Source of the DNA: an uncultured Roseburia sp.
GTDB taxonomy: Bacteria; Bacillota; Clostridia; Lachnospirales; Lachnospiraceae
Direction of reading: 5' to 3'
Assembly: GCA_934307185.1 (NCBI GenBank)
Contig: CAKRCJ010000053.1
Span: forward strand, 1-11,143
DNA: 11,143 nt
The position numbers were made by a program, and so were the translations under genes. The notes below the pieces were generated by a model. The model saw only the letters and a program-made list of their open reading frames with translations. It had not been told where the DNA came from and did no database searches. Positions 1-8,747 of the stretch are shown piece by piece; the first letter of the stretch is position 1; each line of letters begins with the position of its first letter.

Positions 1-468
1 GTCCTGTTTTGTAAGATTTCTTCCGGCATACATTTTTAATTTCATATAATCAATATACTCGGACGTAGTTCCCTGAAGTGATACATTCGCATAGGTATTT
101 TTATCCTGCTTTATCTGTCCGTTTCCAAGGAATTCGGAAGCCGCAATTCCATTAAATTCATCCGGATATTTTTCCATCAGTTCGTCAAGCATTTCCTGTG
201 TCACATAGTCCGATGTTTTCATGTCCGGATATTCCCAGCTGTCCCAATCTGCATCATCCTCCGGATAGCGCGCATCCACATAAGCCTGCACCGTATTTCC
301 ACCAAGGGAATTTAACGTAGAGGTCAACGTATTCTGGATTGAATTTCCGATTGTCGTAATTGTAATCACCGCACTGATACCAATAATAATACCAAGCATC
401 GTTAAAACAGAACGCATTTTATTACTGAAAATACTGGTGATTGCCTCTTTTATATTTTCAAAAAACAT
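1..468 (-). CDS. MacB-like ABC transporter permease, N-terminal part (cut by window edge)
   Basis: This is the first 156 codons of a membrane subunit of a MacB/FtsX-type ABC exporter; the stop lies beyond position 1. Residues about 20-42 form the first membrane helix, with the motif MLGIIIGISAVITI typical of this family just after a cytoplasmic amphipathic start ([10 protein letters not shown]). The rest is the start of the large extracytoplasmic MacB_PCD-like domain, recognisable by the block around residues 124-155 (NVSLQGTTSEY, then a LKMYAGRNLT-like segment). The start codon shares one base with the stop of the ATPase gene upstream (TGATG), so translational coupling is likely. With the adaptor and ATPase before it, it should form a tripartite-type exporter. 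The substrate (peptide, antibiotic or lipid-like compound) cannot be told from sequence. The family call is firm; the function is general. Confidence 0.9.
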   Translation of the reverse strand, partial: MFFENIKEAITSIFSNKMRSVLTMLGIIIGISAVITITTIGNSIQNTLTSTLNSLGGNTVQAYVDARYPEDDADWDSWEYPDMKTSDYVTQEMLDELMEKYPDEFNGIAASEFLGNGQIKQDKNTYANVSLQGTTSEYIDYMKLKMYAGRNLTKQD

Positions 469-1166
469 CAGCCCTCACCTCCATTATCTGACACAATATT
501 TCCGTCTAAAATTGTAACAATCCGTTTTGTCTCCGCTGCAAGCTCCTGCGAATGTGTGATTAAAACAATTGTTTTTCCCTGCTCCTCATGAAGCTTATGA
601 AAAAGGTCCATCACCATATGACCGGTTTTGGAGTCTAATGCACCAGTCGGCTCATCTGCTAAAATAATTGCCGGGTCGTTTATCATTGCGCGCGCAATTG
701 CTACACGCTGCTTCTGTCCACCGGAAAGCTCGTTTGGTTTGTGAAATGCACGTTCTTCCATGCCAACCATTTTTAGCATCTCCATGGCTCTCTCTTTTTG
801 GTTTTTCTCTTTTTTGTCGCTGTATAAAAGCGGCACCATCACATTTTTTAAAGCGTTGGCCTTCGGCAAAAGATTAAAATTCTGAAATACAAAACCGATT
901 CTTTTATTACGGATGGCACTTCGCATGGCATCATCCATTTTATTGACATCTTTTCCTTCCAGATAATAGGAGCCTTCCGTCTGACGGTCAAGTACACCAA
1001 TGATATTCATTAATGTACTTTTTCCAGAGCCGGACTCACCAACAATGGATACAAATTCTCCTTCGTTTACGGAAAGACTGATGCCATTTAAAATCTGCAG
1101 TTCATTCGGTTTTCCCACATAATAACGTTTTATAATATTTTCCATACGGATTACTGGTTCACTCAC
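468..1166 (-). CDS. ABC transporter ATP-binding protein, MacB/LolD type
   Basis: This is the cytoplasmic ATPase of an exporter, complete at 232 aa, the normal length for the LolD/MacB/SalX group. It shows Walker A GESGSGKS (residues 43-50), the Q-loop in [10 protein letters not shown] (Gln95), the ABC signature LSGGQ (147-151), Walker [13 protein letters not shown] (167-178) and the switch His in LITH (His205). The best start is GTG at 1166. It has a GAGG ribosome site about 10 nt upstream, within the end of the adaptor gene, and only 2 nt separate it from that gene's stop. An ATG at residue 8 is possible but has no clear ribosome site. It overlaps the permease start by one base. It should energise the permease for export or extraction from the membrane; the substrate is unknown. 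Confidence 0.96.
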   Translation of the reverse strand: MSEPVIRMENIIKRYYVGKPNELQILNGISLSVNEGEFVSIVGESGSGKSTLMNIIGVLDRQTEGSYYLEGKDVNKMDDAMRSAIRNKRIGFVFQNFNLLPKANALKNVMVPLLYSDKKEKNQKERAMEMLKMVGMEERAFHKPNELSGGQKQRVAIARAMINDPAIILADEPTGALDSKTGHMVMDLFHKLHEEQGKTIVLITHSQELAAETKRIVTILDGNIVSDNGGEG

Positions 1167-1168
1167 TC

Positions 1169-2881
1169 TTATTCTGCCTCCGTACTCATTGAACTGTCTG
1201 CGTCAAACTGCTGATTGGAATAGGTCTGGTCCGGTGAAAAAATCTGTCCTTCTGCAACAGAACCTGTATAATCATAAATCAGCTGGTCTCCTTCTTTTAA
1301 GTCTCCGCCTGTTACCTCTGTATAATAATCTACTTCTTCTCCGACATTAATGTTTTTGCGGACTGCAGTCGCCGTTCCATCTCCATTTGTCTGTGCTACA
1401 AGCACATATGCATCCCCATTGTCATCATACTGAACAAGGTCGTATGGAATTGCAAGCTGTGTTCCCCTGTCTTTTATGATAATTTTGGCTTTTGCACTCA
1501 TTCCAACCAAAAGCTCTGTATTATCGATTGTGATTTCTGCGGAATATCCGGTGGAAGTGTTTGTATCTGTTGAATTCGTGTTTGTCGACTGATTTTTTAC
1601 TCTTACAACACGCGTAACCGTACCATTTATCTCTTCCTCACCGGTTGCATCAGTTGTCACTGTAGCAGGCATTCCCTCTTGTAATTTTAAAATATCTGCC
1701 TCATCTACATTTACGATTACTTTTAAGGAAGAAGTATCTTCAATTGTAATCATAGTTGCTCCCGCTGTATTTTTATCTCCGACAGATACATTTACCGCCG
1801 TGACAACACCACTGACCGGTGCAGATAAAGTACAGTCTGCAAGCTGCTTCTCTAACTGCTCTAACTGGTCTTTCATATCACTGGTACTACTCGTCTGGTA
1901 TTTCTGCATATCGACCGTATCCTGCGCTGACTCAATGCTTCTGTCCGTACTTGTCTGTGCATCGCTGTAACTTGTCTGCGCATCCTCAACACCCTGTTTT
2001 GCAGTCTTTAAAGACTGTGTATAACCATCTAATTCGGAGGTAAGAGCCTCTGACTCCGCTTTCAGATTTGCAAATTTTGCAGCAATTTCATTATAAGTGC
2101 TCTGTTTTTCTGTGTAATCCGCAGTCAAATCTGTTACTTTCTGCTGCAGTGTCTGAGATTGCTCATCCGGTGTCTGTGCCACTTCCGGGTGCTCACTGAT
2201 GTACTGATTTAAGGCATTCTGCGCTGCAGCTAATGAAGCATAGACATCATCCATTGCTTTATTGGCATCACCTTTTTTCGAGTCTGTCTCATTCATTTCT
2301 TTGTTCTTGTTATCAAGCTTTGTCTGGCATTCTTCTTTTTTCTTTACCAGCTCATTGTAGCTTTCCTGCGCTCTGGTTACGCTGTCGGAAGCCTTCGCGA
2401 GCGTTGTGCTCTGGTCCTGCTTTGCCTGCGCAAGGCTCTCCTGCTTTTGCTTTGTCTCGTTTGCCGCCAAGGCATCTGCGTTACTAATGTTTTTCTGCAG
2501 CTCTGCAATCTGTTTTTCAATATCTTCCCTGTCTAAGCTTACAAGCGGGTCTCCTGCATTTACAATATCTCCGACCTGAACATTTACTGCTGTTATTTCT
2601 GCAGCCGCAAGAGACATTACATTTGTTTTACTTGTTCCTGCAATCGTTCCCTTTAATGAAACAGAATCGGAAAGGTCTCTTTTTTCGACCGGTTCTATTT
2701 CCACCGCATTTGATGCTGTCTCAATCTGTGAGGTCATGTTTTTCACGGCTGTACCTATGACTGCAACTACAACCACAATAATAATTAATACAATAATCCA
2801 CACTTTCCTTTTTTTCTTTGGAACAGCAATTGATGTAGGTGTTTCTTCTCTGTCCTTCTTAAATAAATGCTTTTTTTTCAT
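1169..2881 (-). CDS. Membrane-fusion (HlyD/MacA/YknX-like) efflux adaptor with long coiled coil
   Basis: This 570-aa adaptor subunit belongs to the ABC exporter encoded just downstream. It has a Lys-rich cytoplasmic N-terminus, one membrane anchor at about residues 27-46 and no lipobox, so it is probably a single-pass protein facing outward. The lipoyl-like half-motifs lie at about 88-118 (INAGDPLVSLDRE-type) and 351-383 (LSAPVSGVVTAVNVSVGD). They bracket a long Ala/Gln/Lys/Glu-rich coiled-coil region at about 120-350. A beta-barrel region follows at about 385-470 and a membrane-proximal domain at about 471-545. The tail is acidic. MacA-type proteins are usually about 370-400 aa; most of the excess is coiled coil. 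The start has TAAGGAG 12 nt upstream. In Gram-positives such adaptors (YknX type) work without an outer-membrane channel. The family is clear; the cargo is unknown. Confidence 0.93.
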   Translation of the reverse strand: MKKKHLFKKDREETPTSIAVPKKKRKVWIIVLIIIVVVVAVIGTAVKNMTSQIETASNAVEIEPVEKRDLSDSVSLKGTIAGTSKTNVMSLAAAEITAVNVQVGDIVNAGDPLVSLDREDIEKQIAELQKNISNADALAANETKQKQESLAQAKQDQSTTLAKASDSVTRAQESYNELVKKKEECQTKLDNKNKEMNETDSKKGDANKAMDDVYASLAAAQNALNQYISEHPEVAQTPDEQSQTLQQKVTDLTADYTEKQSTYNEIAAKFANLKAESEALTSELDGYTQSLKTAKQGVEDAQTSYSDAQTSTDRSIESAQDTVDMQKYQTSSTSDMKDQLEQLEKQLADCTLSAPVSGVVTAVNVSVGDKNTAGATMITIEDTSSLKVIVNVDEADILKLQEGMPATVTTDATGEEEINGTVTRVVRVKNQSTNTNSTDTNTSTGYSAEITIDNTELLVGMSAKAKIIIKDRGTQLAIPYDLVQYDDNGDAYVLVAQTNGDGTATAVRKNINVGEEVDYYTEVTGGDLKEGDQLIYDYTGSVAEGQIFSPDQTYSNQQFDADSSMSTEAE

Positions 2882-2951
2882 TATTTCGTAACTCTCCTTA
2901 TTTATTTTTTCTTGTCACAATTTTTTCATGACAATTTTCTATCCGTGAAAA

Positions 2952-3000
2952 ATTGTACCATAACCTTTTTATAATAAAAGTGGTTTAAGGTAATCTTAAT
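2952..3000 (-). promoter_or_regulatory. Promoter/operator region of the efflux operon
   Basis: Reading leftward, two TTAA cores (2996-2999 and 2985-2988) lie exactly 11 bp apart in ATTAAG-ATTAC-CTTAAA. This is the spacing used by dimers of OmpR/PhoB-family response regulators. Two sigma-A arrangements are possible. One is TTAAGA-N17-TATTAT, with its -35 inside the repeat and its -10 at 2971-2976. The other has TACAAT at 2952-2957 as -10 with a poor -35, so it would depend on the activator. Either places the transcript start in front of the adaptor gene. The direct repeat is seen; the regulator is inferred. Confidence 0.5.
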
Positions 3001-3096
3001 ATTTCTTTCACGATTCTTTATGAAATGTGTTGGTTTTTCTATAGTTTTAGAGACTGGAATTAGATTTGTTACTAATTAATAGGAAGAAACACAATT

Positions 3097-3142
3097 AAAA
3101 AAACGCCGGATAATCAACTTTTATCAAGTCAATTATCCAGCG
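3097..3142 (-). terminator. Intrinsic terminator after metA
   Basis: An 11-position stem pairs 3132-3142 with 3104-3114 (10 pairs, one C/A mismatch), and a small inner ACTT/AAGT stem lies in the loop. Read leftward it is followed at once by seven U residues (3097-3103). It starts 45 nt past the metA stop and should end the rluF-ligA-metA transcript, insulating the efflux operon. Confidence 0.9.
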
Positions 3143-3186
3143 CTAAAGCTTTCATTTATTCATTGCTTATTATAACACTTTTTATC

Positions 3187-4119
3187 TTATTTCCCCACAA
3201 TCTCCCTGGTATTGATAAATTGAAATGGTGTGGTCTGATAAACATAGTAATTCAGCCAGTTCGAATACAGAATGTTCCCATGGGAACGCCACTGCAGCTT
3301 TGGCTTTTTCGTGTCATCGTTATCCGGGTAATAGTTTACCGGCATATTTATTGGAAGACCTTTTTCCTTATCACGTTTGTATTCTTTATCCAGCGTAACC
3401 CTGTCATATTCCGGGTGTCCCATCACAAAAATTTTGCGTCCCTCATCTGCAATGGCAAGAAATACGCCTGCCTCCTCCGACTCCGCGAGAATGGTAAGCT
3501 CTTTCACCTCCCGGATATCCTCGATGCGCACTTCGGTATGTCTGGAATGCGGCGCCATAAAATAATCGTCAAAGCCCCGGACGAGCGGCACTTTCCGATT
3601 CATCACATGATGCTCGTACACACCGAATTTCTTTTCCGGAAGCATGTATTTTTTCAGGCCATAGTGGTAATAAAGCCCTGCCTGCGCGCCCCAGCAGAGA
3701 TGAAGTGTGGAGGTTGCATGTGTTTTACTCCACTCAAAAATCTCACACATTTCCTGCCAGTAATCGACTTCTTCAAATTCCATCTGCTCTACCGGCGCAC
3801 CGGTGATGATAAGCCCGTCAAAATAACGGCTTTTCACATTGGAAAAGGTTTCATAAAATTTATTCAGATGACTTACCGATGTATTCTTTGATTCGTGGGA
3901 AGAAACTGTGACAAATGTCACATCTACCTGCAGCGGTGTATTGGACAATGCCCGAAGAAGCTGTAATTCCGTATCTTCTTTTAATGGCATCAAATTTAAA
4001 ATTGCAATGTTAATTGGTCTGATATCCTGATGCGTTGCACGGTTTTCGTCCATCACGAATATATTTTCTTTTTCTAAAATCTCCTTTGCCGGCAAATCGC
4101 TTTGTGTTTTAATTGGCAT
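3187..4119 (-). CDS. metA: Homoserine O-acyltransferase (predicted O-acetyltransferase), MetA family
   Basis: This cytoplasmic enzyme activates homoserine at the first committed step of methionine synthesis. At 310 aa it has the family's usual length and aligns without gaps to standard MetA numbering in the key region. Visible residues are Lys47 in LMPLKED, the nucleophile Cys142 in LHLCWGAQA, and the pair His235 and Glu237 in VMGHPEYDR. Residue 111 is Glu in ITGAPVEQ. In this family Glu111 marks acetyl-CoA use, whereas Gly there marks succinyl-CoA, so O-acetylhomoserine is the predicted product despite the metA name. The start is supported by GAAGAG 5 nt upstream. Only 48 nt separate it from ligA, with no terminator and no room for a SAM riboswitch, so it is probably co-transcribed with ligA. 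A strong terminator follows. Confidence 0.96.
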   Translation of the reverse strand: MPIKTQSDLPAKEILEKENIFVMDENRATHQDIRPINIAILNLMPLKEDTELQLLRALSNTPLQVDVTFVTVSSHESKNTSVSHLNKFYETFSNVKSRYFDGLIITGAPVEQMEFEEVDYWQEMCEIFEWSKTHATSTLHLCWGAQAGLYYHYGLKKYMLPEKKFGVYEHHVMNRKVPLVRGFDDYFMAPHSRHTEVRIEDIREVKELTILAESEEAGVFLAIADEGRKIFVMGHPEYDRVTLDKEYKRDKEKGLPINMPVNYYPDNDDTKKPKLQWRSHGNILYSNWLNYYVYQTTPFQFINTREIVGK

Positions 4120-4167
4120 AGTATCTCTTCGTACCCTTCCTATCCGCTGTCACACGGATTATTGTAA

Positions 4168-6986
<2,819 letters not shown>

Positions 6987-7015
6987 TTTTCATACCTTAT
7001 GTGCTTTTTATGTAC

Positions 7016-7050
7016 AAAAACGGAGACTTCTTTCTTGCCTGAAGCCTCCG
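7016..7050 (-). terminator. Intrinsic terminator after the SH3b protein gene
   Basis: Positions 7041-7050 and 7021-7030 form a 10-bp stem (CGGAGGCTTC against GAAGTCTCCG, one G-U pair) with a 10-nt loop. Read leftward it is followed by five U residues. It begins 21 nt beyond the stop of the SH3b gene. Confidence 0.9.
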
Positions 7051-7071
7051 CACAGTTTCTTTATCCTTTGA

Positions 7072-8331
7072 TTACTGTAATAAATCAGTTTTTACATATC
7101 CTGTCTTTCCATTCCAGGTTACCTTTGTCCAGCCTTCTGCATAACTCATAACAACTTTTACTTTTTCTCCCATATAGGCAACTCCGACCTTATCGGCAGT
7201 CTCACTCATGGCAGAACGAATGTTTGTTGTGCTGCTAAGTGTAATCACAGTTCCTTCTGTAAGACCATTCTGTGCTGCTGTTCCTTCTGAATTATTCTCC
7301 GGTGCAGTTGTTGACAAAAATTCACTCTTAATATATCCGGTTGTACCGTTATAATCAATAATACTCCAGTCTCCGTCTGTTCCAGTCCTTGTGAATGAAG
7401 TTCCCTTTTCTGCAGAACCAAGCTTGTCCGCAGAGGTATCCGCAGTCGCTCTTACATTTACTTTATCTGTTGTATAAACGGTCTCTGATGTCTGTTCCGG
7501 TGTCTCTTCTGCTGGTGTTTCCTCTGCCGGCGCTTCCTCCGTTGCAGAAACTTCTTCCGTTGCAGGAACCTCCTCTGTGCTTTCTGTTGTATCGGCAACA
7601 ATTGTGTCTCTCCATTCAGATATCGCATTTGGAATGGTTGTTGCACAAAGATTTAACAAATTCTCATCATTTGACAATGCAGCTTCGTACTTCTGCTGGA
7701 TATCATTCTGTAACTCAATCACATCATCACTATTATAAAAATTCGTAATTAAATTCCGTACACTGGTATCTAATGCACTCTCCTGACGGGAAAGATTATA
7801 TTCACTGTACAAATTATCAATATAAAGACTTCCATCCTCATTTGTTCTCACATAAAAGAAATAAAGTCCTGGTGCTGCTGTATCCACACCCATAAACTTC
7901 ACATCAAGACTGACATTTACAAGGTAAGAATTGCTGTCAAGCCCTGATTTGGTGTAGCAGTTAATATTCTGATATGCCTCAATATACTGGCTAATCATTT
8001 CAATATAGCTCTGCTCGTTTTCTGTAATCGGTGTTGCAAGTGTCTGCAAAGTTACAATATCCCCGGATGCATAAGCTGTAAAATAATTCGTAATCAGCTC
8101 GTTCACTGCCGGAATTGCATTCTCTTCGTATGCTTCCTCCGTAACTACCTCTTCTGTAACTGCAACATTATCCTGATTTGCATCTTTTTTATTATTCCCG
8201 GTAAAATTCACAAGAACAACAAGGATAATAACAAAAAGTGCTCCTGCTGCAAAATATCTTACATTCTTTTTTACAAATTCAACTATTTTATTTATATCAA
8301 GTTTATCGTTTTTTTTCTCAGATAAAGCCAT
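7072..8331 (-). CDS. Membrane-anchored protein with two C-terminal SH3b domains
   Basis: This 419-aa protein has a short cytoplasmic N-terminus and a single membrane helix at about residues 26-43 (AAGALFVIILVVLVNF). The charged side before the helix suggests the rest lies outside. Residues about 70-245 form a mixed region that I cannot assign firmly. It contains AVNELITNYFTAYASGD and later a second similar stretch, VRNLITNFYNSDD, which look like helix starts of NTF2-like folds. Residues about 248-285 are a Thr/Glu/Ala/Pro-rich linker with TEE and AEE repeats. Two bacterial SH3 domains follow at about 285-340 (VNVRATADTSADKLG, DWSIIDYNGTTGYIKSEFL) and 358-419 (TNIRSAMSETADKVG, WTKVTWNGKTGYVKTDLL). 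SH3b domains often bind cell-wall peptides, so a wall-linked role is likely. No hydrolase domain is seen. It has its own promoter and terminator. Confidence 0.85.
   Translation of the reverse strand: MALSEKKNDKLDINKIVEFVKKNVRYFAAGALFVIILVVLVNFTGNNKKDANQDNVAVTEEVVTEEAYEENAIPAVNELITNYFTAYASGDIVTLQTLATPITENEQSYIEMISQYIEAYQNINCYTKSGLDSNSYLVNVSLDVKFMGVDTAAPGLYFFYVRTNEDGSLYIDNLYSEYNLSRQESALDTSVRNLITNFYNSDDVIELQNDIQQKYEAALSNDENLLNLCATTIPNAISEWRDTIVADTTESTEEVPATEEVSATEEAPAEETPAEETPEQTSETVYTTDKVNVRATADTSADKLGSAEKGTSFTRTGTDGDWSIIDYNGTTGYIKSEFLSTTAPENNSEGTAAQNGLTEGTVITLSSTTNIRSAMSETADKVGVAYMGEKVKVVMSYAEGWTKVTWNGKTGYVKTDLLQ
7533..7568 (-). repeat. Tandem 18-bp repeat in the acidic linker of the SH3b protein
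   Basis: Two adjacent 18-bp units (7533-7550 and 7551-7568) differ at two positions. They encode the repeated ATEE-type acidic linker, and flanking DNA shows more degenerate copies. Such a repeat can change copy number by slippage in multiples of six residues, altering linker length without a frameshift. Confidence 0.7.
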
Positions 8332-8385
8332 TCTCTACCAAACCTTTCTACATATATCAAACTTACGTACAAAATTTCTATATTA

Positions 8386-8417
8386 TAAAAATGGTAACGT
8401 TTCCACTCGCTGTTACC
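8386..8417 (-). promoter_or_regulatory. Terminator-like hairpin in the leader of the SH3b gene
   Basis: Positions 8412-8417 and 8393-8398 form a perfect 6-bp stem (GGTAAC/GTTACC) with a 13-nt loop. Read leftward it is followed by A and then five U residues (8387-8391). It lies downstream of the predicted transcript start (about 8439) and 62 nt before the start codon, so it could act as an attenuator. A TATAAT at 8382-8387 just beyond it lacks a good -35. Confidence 0.5.
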
Positions 8418-8423
8418 CCTCAA

Positions 8424-8503
8424 AAATTCTTAAGACACATTTTACATAATAGCATTATATAAGAACCTTGTCAACGAATGGCAGTTGTTTCAAATTCTTA
8501 AGA
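8424..8503. repeat. Pair of 12-bp repeats flanking the SH3b promoter
   Basis: AAATTCTTAAGA occurs perfectly at 8424-8435 and 8492-8503, one on each side of the -35/-10 elements. Its core TCTTAAGA is an 8-bp perfect palindrome. The copies are 68 bp apart start to start. They could be operator sites for one regulator; this is inferred from position and symmetry only. Confidence 0.5.
8446..8474 (-). promoter_or_regulatory. Sigma-A promoter of the SH3b protein gene
   Basis: A perfect -35 TTGACA (8469-8474) is followed after exactly 17 bp by TATTAT (8446-8451, five of six matches). Transcription should begin near 8439, giving a leader of about 107 nt before the ATG at 8331. Confidence 0.85.
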
Positions 8504-8530
8504 TTTTCGATATATTTCTATAATTAAGCC

Positions 8531-8559
8531 TTGCTATTTTTTTTTATATCTGATATGAT
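8531..8559 (+). promoter_or_regulatory. Promoter of the tRNA-Arg gene
   Basis: TTGCTA (8531-8536), a 17-bp spacer and TATGAT (8554-8559), with a TG at 8551-8552 making an extended -10. The start should be near 8566, about 22 nt before the mature tRNA. Confidence 0.8.
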
Positions 8560-8587
8560 AAGTAAGCTCTGAAAAACATATGTGTAT

Positions 8588-8659
8588 GCAGCTGTAGTTT
8601 AATGGATAAAACATCGGACTCCGACTCCGACGCTGCGGGTTCGATTCCCGCCAGGTGCA
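8588..8659 (+). tRNA. tRNA-Arg (anticodon CCG)
   Basis: The gene folds as a cloverleaf. The acceptor stem is 8588-8594 with 8652-8658; the D arm has a GTTT/AAAC stem with loop AATGGATA. The anticodon stem TCGGA/TCCGA carries loop CTCCGAC with anticodon CCG at 8621-8623, reading the Arg codon CGG. A 4-nt variable loop and the T arm GCGGG-TTCGATT-CCCGC follow. The discriminator is A8659. No CCA is encoded, so it must be added after transcription. The acceptor stem has one G:G mismatch at position 4:69 (G8591, G8655); the other six pairs are standard. The gene is single, convergent with the glycosyltransferase gene, and has its own promoter and terminator. Confidence 0.93.
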
Positions 8660-8666
8660 GTTTTTC

Positions 8667-8709
8667 AAAACCCAGTAATTTCAAGAGAGCTTGATTTTGC
8701 TGGGTTTTT
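8667..8709. terminator. Bidirectional terminator between tRNA-Arg and the glycosyltransferase gene
   Basis: A stem pairs AAAACCCAG (8667-8675) with CTGGGTTTT (8700-8708), with an inner TCAAG/CTTGA stem and an AGAG loop (8681-8694). The plus strand then runs into U residues (8705-8709), ending the tRNA transcript. On the minus strand the A-rich side becomes UUUU, which can end the glycosyltransferase transcript. Confidence 0.88.
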
Positions 8710-8747
8710 GCTTTCTATAATTGTTTACAAATTTGGCTTTGTCAAAT

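Larger units (their letters stand above)
2882..3186. other. Intergenic region between metA and the efflux operon
   Basis: These roughly 305 AT-rich bases have no convincing gene. From right to left they hold the metA terminator (3097-3142), a stretch of about 95 nt where I see nothing clear, the TTAA direct repeat and promoter of the efflux operon (about 2952-3000), a leader with an inverted repeat (2917-2928 against 2946-2956) and the adaptor ribosome site (2894-2900). Confidence 0.7.

Noticed and set aside
3163..3891. A 242-residue plus-strand open frame opposite metA
   Set aside because: It lies antisense to a complete, clearly recognisable metA, has no family motifs and reads as a shadow frame.
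4145..4162. A small ATCCG/CGGAT hairpin between ligA and metA as a terminator
   Set aside because: The stem is only 5 bp and has no U tract, so it is more likely neutral within the transcript.
8588..8712. The tRNA 3' end as an integration site for a mobile element
   Set aside because: I found no integrase gene and no repeat of the tRNA end elsewhere in the window.
8717..8745. A leftward promoter beginning with TTGACA just after the glycosyltransferase gene
   Set aside because: The matching -10 (AATTAT) is poor and any transcript would run straight into the bidirectional terminator.
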